Assembly (NCBI GenBank): GCA_900770925.1
Contig: CAAGLY010000018.1
Coordinates: 59,059 to 123,058, forward strand
Direction of reading: 5' to 3'
Source: Bacilli bacterium
GTDB taxonomy: Bacteria > Bacillota_I > Bacilli_A > RFN20 > CAG-288
Length of the DNA stretch: 64,000 nucleotides
Positions 26,230-34,618 of the stretch are shown piece by piece (within the stretch, counting starts at the first letter, position 1; the number at the start of each line of letters is the position of its first letter). The position numbers and the translations under genes are program-made. The notes beneath the pieces were generated by a model, which had not been told where the DNA came from, made no database searches, and was given only the letters and a program-made list of their open reading frames with translations.

Positions 26230-28251
26230 TCAATGCAGAGAAAAGGATAGTCTTCTTTCAATACTCCCTTCTTCATCTGTCCGATGATAAGGGATAGACA
26301 GTAAAGATAGATTGTTCAGAACTTCCTGATTGGGAAGACCATAGCTGTTCTTATATCCGACAGAGATAAAGGCTTCTTCCGGACTGGCTGCCTTAAGAAA
26401 ATCGTAGGATGAGGAAGTCTTTGATCCATGGTGTCCGACTTTCAGATAATCACAGTCAACATCGATTTTCTGTTCCAACAGTTTCTTTTCTACTTTTATC
26501 GGAGCATCTCCCCTGATCAGGACCTTCTTATTTTTAAGTGTGAACTGATAGATTGCCGAAAGATCGTTGCTTTCCTCCGATAGATGGTAGGTGTTCAGAT
26601 TACGGAATTTAATTCCTCCGATAATCATTACGTTCTGATTAGATAAAAAACTATCCCGGTCATAGACTGCCTTAACCTTGAAATTCTGCTTCAATGATTC
26701 CAATGCACCGGCATGGTCATAGTCATAATGCGTAATCAGCACCGCATCTAAAGAGGAAATCTTTCTTTTGCGGAAATAGGGAATCAGGCATTCTTTCGCT
26801 AGGTCAACAGAGACCCTGCCGCCAGTATCAATCAGGATATTTTTTCTCCCGTTCCGGACTAAGGTACAGTCTCCCTGTCCGACATCAAGGAAGACAATCT
26901 CCTGATGAGGAAAATAGTCCGGAACAAAGAATAAGGAAAAACAGATGGCAAGGGCAAGCCTTGTTTTCTTGGTTTCTTTCGGATAACCATAGCTTGATAG
27001 AATAAGGAAAAGAAAGAATAGGAAGTAGTAGAAGAAAGTGAAAACCAACAGCGGTTTTCCGGCATTGACGGAAATCCTCCTTGCTGACCTGCCGTTAGTA
27101 AGAACAAGGTAGCCTTTTACTAGATAGTTAAATAAATATCCGGAAAGAGGGAAGATAAGAATAAAGACTGACCTTAAAAACAACAGATGCGAGTAAGGGA
27201 CAAGTAACCTCTGAAAAAGAGGAGAAAGGAGGGAAAAAGAATAGTTCTGATAGAGCCGATAAGGAAAATAAAATAATGTCCTTATCCTATAGAAACGGAT
27301 AAATCCTTTTATTCCAGTCTCTCTTTTATTCTGAAAGATGGCAAGAAGGAATAGAAAGGGGAAAGCATAATAGAAAGAGGAGTCAATCAAGGAGTAGGGT
27401 TCAAGGATTAACCTAATCCTGGCACAGAGCGACAGGCGGGAAAGGTAATCCCTCTTTTTCTTTCCGACCGGAAGGAGGGAAAGAAGCCGGAGAAGAACAA
27501 TTCTCCGGAAAGAATAGGAAAATCCGCTGATAAAGAGGAAGATGACGGGAATGAAAAAAAGCAGGATCTTTGCTTCTTTTTCATGCTTCTGCCCTAGGCT
27601 GAATTCAATCCTGGAGAGAAGGAATCCTAAGTGGAATCCAGACAGAGAAAGAGAAGAACTTAGACTAAGCTCAGTTAGATCCTGATAGGAGGGCAGAGAA
27701 GAGAGAGAATCCTTAAAGATCCTAGAGGAAAAGACAATCTGGCTCTCACTATCTAAAGAGGTGGAAGCATAGTTCTTCAGCTTTGTCCTATTAAGGAAGT
27801 TTCTGAAAAGAACTTTCCTGTTTTTCCTTTTCAATTCATAGATGACACCCTGCGTTTTCAGATAAGAGTCAAAACGGAATCCGCTCTCAAAATGCTTGCT
27901 CTTCCTCTCTAAACTGTAGCCTTCCCTTCTGACAAGGGAAAAAGGAGGAAGAGCATTCCCTTTACTGCTGACATAGTATTTCCCTTCCAAGGTGTAGAGA
28001 ATAAAGTAATTCTCCTTGCTTTTTACAACTAGCCCGGTGAGTTCCTTGTTTCCTAGGCTTCCTTTCGGATAAAAAAACGAGAGAAGAAAACCAGCCAAAG
28101 CGAACAGCAGAAAAAGAAGATAGCGGGCATCTTTCTCCTTTCGGTAAAAACAGAGATAGCCTGAAGGTAGAAGGAGAAGAAAGAGAAAACAAGGAGAAAT
28201 CAGCCCGCTTAGATTACCGACGAGATAGAAGAGAAAAGCAAGGAAGAGCAT
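26230..28251 (-). CDS. comEC: ComEC/Rec2 DNA-uptake channel protein
   Basis: Polytopic membrane protein proposed to form the channel that brings single-stranded transforming DNA into the cell. N-terminal membrane helices and OB-like domain (1-180), central competence domain with many helices (about 180-430), and a C-terminal metallo-beta-lactamase domain with FLDVGQGDCTLV, ITHYDYDHAGA and KVGHHGSKTSSS. 673 residues, slightly shorter than the usual 750. Starts on the last base of the comEA stop, so the two are coupled. Confidence 0.92.
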   Translation of the reverse strand: MLFLAFLFYLVGNLSGLISPCFLFLLLLPSGYLCFYRKEKDARYLLFLLFALAGFLLSFFYPKGSLGNKELTGLVVKSKENYFILYTLEGKYYVSSKGNALPPFSLVRREGYSLERKSKHFESGFRFDSYLKTQGVIYELKRKNRKVLFRNFLNRTKLKNYASTSLDSESQIVFSSRIFKDSLSSLPSYQDLTELSLSSSLSLSGFHLGFLLSRIEFSLGQKHEKEAKILLFFIPVIFLFISGFSYSFRRIVLLRLLSLLPVGKKKRDYLSRLSLCARIRLILEPYSLIDSSFYYAFPFLFLLAIFQNKRETGIKGFIRFYRIRTLFYFPYRLYQNYSFSLLSPLFQRLLVPYSHLLFLRSVFILIFPLSGYLFNYLVKGYLVLTNGRSARRISVNAGKPLLVFTFFYYFLFFLFLILSSYGYPKETKKTRLALAICFSLFFVPDYFPHQEIVFLDVGQGDCTLVRNGRKNILIDTGGRVSVDLAKECLIPYFRKRKISSLDAVLITHYDYDHAGALESLKQNFKVKAVYDRDSFLSNQNVMIIGGIKFRNLNTYHLSEESNDLSAIYQFTLKNKKVLIRGDAPIKVEKKLLEQKIDVDCDYLKVGHHGSKTSSSYDFLKAASPEEAFISVGYKNSYGLPNQEVLNNLSLLSIPYHRTDEEGSIERRLSFSLH

Positions 28252-28802
28252 TAATCCGAAATCGTAATCTTGTTTCTGATTTTGCTGAAGGTGACCTCAG
28301 CGATGCCAGGGACGTTCCTGATATCTTCAATTGCCTGGAACCTTCCGTTTTCGTTCCGGTAGTCAATGGTGGCCTGGGCACGGGAATCGGACAAGCCGAT
28401 AGAGATTAGTGCTGCCTTATCGGCAGTATTGATATTGACCTTCTTGATTTCGGTTTCGACACAGGCGGAAGAGGGAGCAGCACGGGGAGGAATATAGAAG
28501 GATGTACGGGTAGAAATGAGGATGCTTGGGTTATAGGCTTTCGTATCCGCCTTTTCTGTCACTCCTCCTGCTTTCTCAATCAGTTCCCTTAAGGTACTTT
28601 CTACTCCAAGGTAGTAGCTTCCGGGATGGTTGATTTCTCCGCTGATAGCGACTTTGATCTGGGTTGCGTCCTCAATGATTTCGGTGGTCGGAATGTTGTT
28701 TGAAGGGGTGTTATTGTTGCTTTCCTTCCTTTTTGAAATTCCCGTCAACGTAAAAAGACCTACGATTGTAACGACGATGCCAATGATGATTGCTTTTAAC
28801 AT
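28251..28802 (-). CDS. comEA: ComEA-like DNA receptor
   Basis: Membrane-anchored competence DNA-binding protein. One N-terminal membrane helix (about 4-22), a SLBB domain (VAISGEINHPGSYYLGVESTLRELIEKAGG), then the double helix-hairpin-helix (VNINTADKAALISIGLSDSRAQ, FQAIEDIRNVPGIAE). 183 residues. First gene of comEA-comEC. A CCGATATAGA promoter motif lies at 28821-28830 with an AAGGAGG ribosome site. No comG or comFA genes are in the window. Confidence 0.93.
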   Translation of the reverse strand: MLKAIIIGIVVTIVGLFTLTGISKRKESNNNTPSNNIPTTEIIEDATQIKVAISGEINHPGSYYLGVESTLRELIEKAGGVTEKADTKAYNPSILISTRTSFYIPPRAAPSSACVETEIKKVNINTADKAALISIGLSDSRAQATIDYRNENGRFQAIEDIRNVPGIAEVTFSKIRNKITISD

Positions 28803-28892
28803 GGCATTGTACCTCCTTACTCTATATCGGAACAGAGTGGAGGAAAATTACAACGTAGGCCTAAATTTTTTAAGATTTCGGAGCAGAGACAA

Positions 28893-29369
28893 CTACTTGA
28901 TGTCGATAATTTCCATCTGGTAGTCGGTCTTAGCATGGACAGTGACGATATCGCCGATGCTATGTCCCCTGATTGCCTTGGCAACCGGAGAAGAGTTGGA
29001 AATCTTTCCATGGAGCGGATCGGTTTCGAATGTACCGACAATACGGAAGGTGTACTGCTTCTTGGTGGTCAGGTTTTCGACGGTGATGGCGTTAGAAGCG
29101 ATACCTGCCTTAGAGAGGTCGAGATCCTTTTCATCGACAATCTTGGCGGAATCAAGAATAGACTGTATCTTAGAGATTTCCTGTTTGAGCTTCTCGTAGT
29201 GTTCACGGGCAGCATCATAATCATTGTTTTCGCTTAAGTCGCCTTGGCTACGGGCGGCGTTTAGGTCCTCGACTGCCTTCGGCTCTTCGACAGTGACTAA
29301 TTCATTTAAGCGTTCTTCCAGGTCTTTCTTTCCCTGTTTAGTAAGAACCTTGGTTTCTGTATCTTCCAT
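28893..29369 (-). CDS. greA: Transcript cleavage factor GreA
   Basis: Rescues backtracked RNA polymerase by stimulating cleavage of the nascent RNA. Coiled-coil hairpin with the catalytic acidic tip (ARSQGDLSENNDYDAAREH) and C-terminal FKBP-like domain with ISNSSPVAKAIMGHSIGD (Met is AGG). I start at the internal ATG 29369, preceded by GAAGGAG, giving 158 residues as in the family; the long in-frame upstream extension to 29561 would cross the promoter region of the divergent gene. Confidence 0.95.
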   Translation of the reverse strand: MEDTETKVLTKQGKKDLEERLNELVTVEEPKAVEDLNAARSQGDLSENNDYDAAREHYEKLKQEISKIQSILDSAKIVDEKDLDLSKAGIASNAITVENLTTKKQYTFRIVGTFETDPLHGKISNSSPVAKAIRGHSIGDIVTVHAKTDYQMEIIDIK

Positions 29370-29490
29370 TATTAAATATATCTCCTTCAAAGCTTTTCCA
29401 TTATAGCACGGAGAGAGAATTTCTTTTCTACTTTTTCGACTTACTTTTTCCTTTTTTTCTTCGCTCTGTTCTTTGATTTTTCCCTTTGTG

Positions 29491-29500
29491 CCGATATAAT
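29491..29500 (+). promoter_or_regulatory. Promoter of the uridine-kinase-like gene
   Basis: CCGATATAAT with a TTGATT box 16 bases upstream of its TATAAT, and a CGGAGGA ribosome site before the ATG. Confidence 0.65.
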
Positions 29501-29526
29501 AAGAAAACCATTCGGAGGAATTCATC

Positions 29527-31164
29527 ATGAAAATCGAATTAGACATCAAAGCTGAAACCATGCCTTTAGACTATCTGAAAGGCGAAGACAAGAAAAAATT
29601 CAGGACCTGTATTATTGACGGAAAGATCCGTGAACTGACTTATAAGTTCACCCAGTCCGGCAAGAAAGAAATCGAATATCTGGATCTGACAAACAGCGAT
29701 GCTACCCGGATTTACTCCAATTCTATCCGCTTCCTTCTTTCCGTTGCCTGCAAACGGGTTAATCCGAAAATTGAGATTCGCTTCTTCTACAATATTTCCC
29801 GTGCCCTTTTTGCCAAGGTTATTTCCCCTTCTTCCTTCCGGGTCACTACGAAATTCATCCAGGCACTACAGGAAGAAAGGCAGAAACTGGTCGAAAGGGA
29901 TATTCCCTTTACCCGCTATAAGCTGACAAAGCCCCGTGCTCTTGAATACTACAAAAAGGAAAAGAAGAGGGATAAGGTACGCATCAGGAAATACCGTAGG
30001 GAAGACTATGCCCATGTCTGCCAGAGGAATATCAACGGACAGACGTACACCGATTATCTTTACGGCTATTTAGTTCCTTCTTCCGGCTATCTCTCTAAAT
30101 TTGCTATTCAGCTTTATCAGCCTGGCATCCTAATCCGTATTCCCCGTTCGGAATGCGATGGAGAAATCCCGCCTTTTTCCGATGAGACACGTTTCGCCAC
30201 CTCCCTCCAGACTTCCTATAACTGGGCAAGCAAGAATCATCTTGACACGGTCTACCAGATCAATAAGTTCATTGAAGACTATGGTGCTAGGGAACTAATT
30301 AACCTTAGCGAAGCAAGAATCAATAACAGGCTTGCTGAATTAGGAAACAGGATCGTGAATCGTGAAGAAAAAATCCGCAGGATTTGCATTGCTGGTCCAT
30401 CTTCTTCCGGAAAGACAAGCTTTTCTAATCGTTTAAGGTTTGAACTTATGGCACGTTCTCTCCGTCCTGTCCGTATTTCTATGGATAACTTCTACACTCC
30501 CCGTTCTTTGCTGAAACCGGGAACAGATATTGAATCGATTGATGCGATTGACCTTCCTTATTTCAACTCAGTCAGGAACAAGCTGATTCAGGGAGAGGAA
30601 GTCACACTTCCCGTCTTTGATTTCAAGGAAGGAGAGAGAAAGAGGGGAAAGAAAATCACCCTAGAGGAAAACCAGCCGATTATCATTGAAGGTATCCATG
30701 CCTTAAATCCTCTCTCGACCACCTCTATTCCCGAATACCATAAATTCCGTATCTATATTGCTCCTCAGCCACAGGTCAATATCGATAACCATACTCCTTT
30801 ATCAAGGACTGACTTACGCTTGCTCCGCCGTATTGCCCGTGATTCCCGTACCCGTGGATCAAGTGCAGAAGAGACAATACGCAGGTGGCCTAATGTCCGT
30901 AACGGCGAATTCCGCTATATCTATCCTAGCCAGCAGAATGCGGACTATGTCTTTGACTCCTATAGGCCTTATGAGCCCGCAGCTCTCCGCGATCTAGTTA
31001 TTCCGCAGCTTGAAAAGGTCCCGCTTGATTCCCCTGAACATCTCACCGCCAGTCGGTTAAAGGCAAGGGTAAAGTACTTCCTTCCTATTCCGCTTGACGA
31101 TATTCCCTGCAATTCCTTAAGGCGTGAATTTGTCGGTGGAACAAGCTTCAAGGATGCACGTTAA
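29527..31164 (+). CDS. Nucleoside kinase, uridine-kinase fold fused to ThrRS-like N-terminus
   Basis: 545-residue protein of the type annotated as nucleoside kinase in Firmicutes. Residues 1-270 resemble the editing/SAD and TGS-like part of threonyl-tRNA synthetase; residues about 285-500 are a phosphoribulokinase/uridine kinase domain with P-loop GPSSSGKTS, SMDNFYTPR, LPVFDFKEGE, and the lid region MTDLRLLRRIARDSRTRG. The kinase probably phosphorylates uridine or cytidine, but substrate is not proven for this fused group. The block TIRMWPNVRNGE uses CGC for Arg and AGG for Met. Divergent from greA. Confidence 0.88.
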   Translation: MKIELDIKAETMPLDYLKGEDKKKFRTCIIDGKIRELTYKFTQSGKKEIEYLDLTNSDATRIYSNSIRFLLSVACKRVNPKIEIRFFYNISRALFAKVISPSSFRVTTKFIQALQEERQKLVERDIPFTRYKLTKPRALEYYKKEKKRDKVRIRKYRREDYAHVCQRNINGQTYTDYLYGYLVPSSGYLSKFAIQLYQPGILIRIPRSECDGEIPPFSDETRFATSLQTSYNWASKNHLDTVYQINKFIEDYGARELINLSEARINNRLAELGNRIVNREEKIRRICIAGPSSSGKTSFSNRLRFELMARSLRPVRISMDNFYTPRSLLKPGTDIESIDAIDLPYFNSVRNKLIQGEEVTLPVFDFKEGERKRGKKITLEENQPIIIEGIHALNPLSTTSIPEYHKFRIYIAPQPQVNIDNHTPLSRTDLRLLRRIARDSRTRGSSAEETIRRWPNVRNGEFRYIYPSQQNADYVFDSYRPYEPAALRDLVIPQLEKVPLDSPEHLTASRLKARVKYFLPIPLDDIPCNSLRREFVGGTSFKDAR

Positions 31165-31400
31165 GTTTTGAAGATAAAACCTATGGCTTAGTAGTCTTCC
31201 GGAAAAATCCGGATGTCCATTAAGCCTGATGGCAGTCTAGGAGAATCAAGGAACCTTTCCTTGAAATCCTAGAACGACTGACTAAACTAAAGATGAACCT
31301 TATTATGGTTGCTAGGTCAGAAAGTATGTCTAGAACATGCCTTATAATCCGAGCAACCATTTTAAAGTTCTGCCTGGCTTAGTCTTTATTGCCTGTCCTC
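31165..31400. other. Highly structured intergenic region, candidate non-coding RNA
   Basis: 236 bases between the kinase gene and the csp terminators, without an open frame worth reporting. Three compact stem-loops follow one another: GGCTTA/TAAGCC (31185-31190 with 31221-31226) around TCCGGA/TCCGGA; TCTAGGA/TCCTAGA (31236-31242 with 31267-31273) around TCAAGG/CCTTGA; and ATGGTTGCT/AGCAACCAT (31305-31313 with 31352-31360) around a six-pair inner stem. Strand is not decided. It does not match tmRNA, 6S or SRP RNA as far as I can tell. Confidence 0.5.
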
Positions 31401-31403
31401 CAT

Positions 31404-31435
31404 AAAAAAAGACTTTCTGACTAAGGAAAGTCTTT
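31404..31435 (-). terminator. Second (distal) terminator downstream of csp
   Basis: Leftward hairpin AAAGACTTTC/GAAAGTCTTT (31408-31417 with 31426-31435) followed by seven T. It may also be the 3' hairpin of a rightward RNA, but the T-run fits the leftward strand. Confidence 0.75.
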
Positions 31436-31444
31436 CCGAAAAAG

Positions 31445-31470
31445 AAAAAAGACCGCCTTTCAGCGGTCTT
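31445..31470 (-). terminator. First terminator downstream of csp
   Basis: Leftward hairpin AAGACCGC/GCGGTCTT (31449-31456 with 31463-31470) followed by six T. Confidence 0.85.
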
Positions 31471-31490
31471 GTCTATCTCGGTCTTAGAAA

Positions 31491-31691
31491 CTAAGCAACG
31501 AAACGGACGTTGTTGGCACGAAGGCCTTTTTCGGTCTTGGCTTCGTCGAATTCGACCTTCTGGCCGATTTCAGCAGTCTTGAAGCCATCCCTGACTAACT
31601 GAGAATAATGGAAGAAATAATCCTGTCCATCTTCTCCAGTGATGAATCCGTAACCTTTCTCTTTGTCGAACTTCTTAACAGTACCCTTCAT
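31491..31691 (-). CDS. csp: Cold-shock protein
   Basis: 66-residue single OB-fold RNA chaperone. RNP1 KGYGFITGEDGQDYFFHYSQL (the end of RNP1 and RNP2 run together) and the C-terminal GLRANNVRFVA are typical; the usual Trp of VKWF is Lys here. I start at ATG 31691 (MKGTVKKFDKEKG); the open frame continues upstream to 31751 but only through the leader. Ribosome site is weak (AAAGGG at about 13 bases). Followed by two tandem terminators. Confidence 0.95.
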   Translation of the reverse strand: MKGTVKKFDKEKGYGFITGEDGQDYFFHYSQLVRDGFKTAEIGQKVEFDEAKTEKGLRANNVRFVA

Positions 31692-31801
31692 ATTTAGTCT
31701 AACCCTTTCTTTCGCACTCGTGTATAAACAAATGCGTTTAAATTTTAGCATAAACAGAGAAAAGGTGTATACATATTTTCCTGTTTCTTTATGTAAGCGG
31801 T

Positions 31802-34618
31802 TTATCGGCTGGAAAAGGCATCTTTAGGGCTTAATGCCGATATCAGGACATAGACAAGGATGAAGACAAAAAGAATGATAACTACGCCTAAAACAAAAGA
31901 AATCAGGAAGGGTTCTACCCTCCTTTCTGAGGCTGACCTTGTCTCTAATATCGCCTTTTCCATAGCTTTCTGGGTGAACAGGGACAAAAGGAAAGATAAC
32001 AGATAGGAAATCCTTCCGATTAGGGCAGCAAAACAGAAATAGAAATAGGCAATTTCTTTTTTTGTATACCCGAGAGCAAAGCTGATTCCGATTTCTTTCT
32101 GCTCTTTTTTTATCCTTAAATACCTGGATAAGGAAAGGAGAGTCAGGGCAGAAAGAAGAGAGAGAACAGAAAAGGAAAGAAACAGGTTAGAAAGTTTCTT
32201 CAGCCTGCTTCGGATGTCTTCTATCCTAGCTAACCTTGGATAGGAGCCATGGAACCTTCCATAATTCCGGACTAAGGCTAAATAGTATTCGGCATTTCTC
32301 TTATTCAAATCTGTTTTTACTACGGCCTGACTGATCCGGCATTCCTCTTTCTCTAAGGAGCCTAAGGAAAAACAGTAGCAGAGAGGGAAGAGGGAATCCT
32401 GGTAGATCTTTATCCCCGGATCATCATAGATAGCTGTTATCTTTAGTACTCCCTGGGCAAACCTGTTTGTGTACTTCTCGTTCTTTTTTGCTGTCTTGAT
32501 CAGAGTCAGGGTGTTTAGCGTCTTATCTAATGCAGGGGAGGAAGAAAAGAGCTTCTCTGCCCTGCCAAGGGATATACCTATTTCATCAATGGAAGAAGGA
32601 GTGTATCCGGATTTTATCTTTGGATTGGCCTGGTTTAGGCTCACAAATCTTAATCCTTCTCCGTTCCTTGAAGAGAGAAGATCTGCTTTCCTTACTCCTT
32701 CCGGCGCCTCCCTTAAGGTAGACTGGAACTGACCTAGATTCTCATCTGTTGTGGAGTAGTTATCCTGGATATCATTTAGTTTTTCCTTGTAGCGGGAAAA
32801 GAAAAACGGCTTTGCAAATCCGCTGATGTAGCCGGAGGCAGTATAGGTATATACGCTTGAGGAATAGCAGATAGAGGAAATCAGATCAGGAGACGAGGAA
32901 GCGAACTTTTCGATATCCGGGACAGAGATTTTCGGAAGGATGTCCTTATAGATCAGGATATGGTTATGGGTACTGAAATTTTCATCCTCATAGTAATAAG
33001 GGGTCTTGAACAGTTCGGGAATATAGGAATCCCTGTCTTTGTCTAAGAGGAAGGCACGAAGAAAATCTTTAGCTGTTTCTGGCTGTATCTTGATTCCTTG
33101 CCTTACTCTCCTGCTCCAGGGCTTCTCCCTATCTCTGTCCTCTTCCCGTTCATAGGTGATAAATCCCCTCTGCTCATTCAGCAGCCAGAGAGAAAATTCT
33201 TCATCGCAGGAGATAACGAGAGGAATTCTGCTTTCGAAAAAACCGACAAGGCGGAAGTTCTGATTAAAATGGTATTTCCACTCTAAGACATCGGCCTGCC
33301 TATCAAGGATGACGTTTCCTTTTGCACATTCTTCTCCCCTGTCGGTTAGATCTTCGTCCGTTAATTTGGAGTGGATATCATCAAGGAGAAGATAGGAAAG
33401 CTGTAAGAGCGTTTCTTCATCAAGGCCAAGGAAAAGATCCTCCTTTTCCCTCGGCGGTTCCCCATAGTAGATCAGACCAGGCTTTTCTTCTATCTGAACT
33501 GACTGGAGAAGAGAGTCGAGAGAAATCTTCGGCCTGTCCCTGGCTTTTGTTCCATAACGGAGAGAACAGGACTGATTCGGGCCGAAGATATTGTTCATCG
33601 ACTCAGGGAAGAAATATCCTTTTGATAGGACTTCCTTTTCATGGTTTCGGAGATAGAGATTAAGGGTACTTGCGGAACAGAGCTCGAAGTCTGTTCCGCT
33701 CAGTCCGTTTTCGTCGCTTTCGATGACTAAGGAATCATCTTCCCTATAGCTTTCCCTAGAGGTAATCAGGGAGGAAGAGACATTCCTAGATAGCTGGAAA
33801 GAGAAAGTGACGGAGAACAGGCCGATAACAAAAGTCCTCCTTGCCCTTAGGAAAAAGGAACGCTTAGATTTCCTTAGCCTAAAAAGCTGATAGAGGAGAG
33901 AGTAGCCTCCGTATTTCTTCCGCTTTGTTTCGAATTTCCGCTTTTTTCCTGTATTTCCTTCATGGAGAAGAGTGATTTTTCCCTCTTCCCTTTGATAGAG
34001 AAACGCCTCATCTGGAATCTCGTTCACTTCATGGGTGATGACAAAAACAAGCCGTGAACGGCTTAATAAAAGAAGCAACTGAGTGATTCTTTTCCGGATA
34101 TCTTTATTGAGAGAGGCAAGCGGCTCATCAGCAAAGAGAATCGGAGTATCCTTTAACACAGCAATGGCGAGAGATATGCGTTTCTTTTCTCCTCCGGAGA
34201 GATCTTTGAATTTCCTCTTTTTCTTATCTGATAATCCGACCCTCTTTAAGGCTTCACTGATCCGATTATTCTTTTCTTCGTTTGACCTGTTCCGGATTGC
34301 TAACGGCTTAAGCCTGTTGGTATAGACGGATTCTTCTTCTGTTGCATGGAAGGACTGAAAGGCAATGGAGATATCCTTGAAACGGAATTCTGCTTTTTCC
34401 TGGCTGTTCCTTTCCTTTAGCTCTATTCCGTTTACTTTGATAGAACCCTCATATTCTTCGTCGATGGAACCGAGGAGGTTCCTTAGGGTTGATTTTCCGC
34501 ATCCGGATTTTCCGATTAGGAAAACAAGCCCGGTGTCCGGAAGAGAGAAAGAGATGTCCTTGAGAACATCTGCCCTCTCTCCTTTATAACGCTTAGTCAG
34601 ATGCTTGACTTCAATCAT
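31802..34618 (-). CDS. ABC exporter, ATPase fused to MacB/FtsX-like permease (938 aa)
   Basis: Single-chain ABC transporter of the type VII (mechanotransmission) group. ATPase at residues 1-220: Walker A GKSGCGKSTLMNLLG (Met is AGG), signature DLSGGEKKRIS, Walker B ILFADEPLASL, switch His in FVITHEVNE. Then a membrane helix near 260, a large extracytoplasmic domain of about 500 residues, and three helices near the C-terminus (about 800-930). I start at ATG 34618, which overlaps the TGA of the preceding ABC gene by one base and has a GGAGGGAG ribosome site; the open frame runs further upstream inside that gene. Likely exports or extracts a lipid, lipoprotein or peptide; substrate unknown. Confidence 0.85.
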   Translation of the reverse strand: MIEVKHLTKRYKGERADVLKDISFSLPDTGLVFLIGKSGCGKSTLRNLLGSIDEEYEGSIKVNGIELKERNSQEKAEFRFKDISIAFQSFHATEEESVYTNRLKPLAIRNRSNEEKNNRISEALKRVGLSDKKKRKFKDLSGGEKKRISLAIAVLKDTPILFADEPLASLNKDIRKRITQLLLLLSRSRLVFVITHEVNEIPDEAFLYQREEGKITLLHEGNTGKKRKFETKRKKYGGYSLLYQLFRLRKSKRSFFLRARRTFVIGLFSVTFSFQLSRNVSSSLITSRESYREDDSLVIESDENGLSGTDFELCSASTLNLYLRNHEKEVLSKGYFFPESMNNIFGPNQSCSLRYGTKARDRPKISLDSLLQSVQIEEKPGLIYYGEPPREKEDLFLGLDEETLLQLSYLLLDDIHSKLTDEDLTDRGEECAKGNVILDRQADVLEWKYHFNQNFRLVGFFESRIPLVISCDEEFSLWLLNEQRGFITYEREEDRDREKPWSRRVRQGIKIQPETAKDFLRAFLLDKDRDSYIPELFKTPYYYEDENFSTHNHILIYKDILPKISVPDIEKFASSSPDLISSICYSSSVYTYTASGYISGFAKPFFFSRYKEKLNDIQDNYSTTDENLGQFQSTLREAPEGVRKADLLSSRNGEGLRFVSLNQANPKIKSGYTPSSIDEIGISLGRAEKLFSSSPALDKTLNTLTLIKTAKKNEKYTNRFAQGVLKITAIYDDPGIKIYQDSLFPLCYCFSLGSLEKEECRISQAVVKTDLNKRNAEYYLALVRNYGRFHGSYPRLARIEDIRSRLKKLSNLFLSFSVLSLLSALTLLSLSRYLRIKKEQKEIGISFALGYTKKEIAYFYFCFAALIGRISYLLSFLLSLFTQKAMEKAILETRSASERRVEPFLISFVLGVVIILFVFILVYVLISALSPKDAFSSR

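Noticed and set aside
31165..31400. tmRNA, 6S RNA or SRP RNA in the structured gap
   Set aside because: No tRNA-like ends or tag frame, no single long bulged rod, and no conserved SRP tetraloop domain.
31692..31751. N-terminal extension of the cold-shock protein
   Set aside because: The added 20 residues are unlike the family, whose proteins begin MKGTVK as at 31691.
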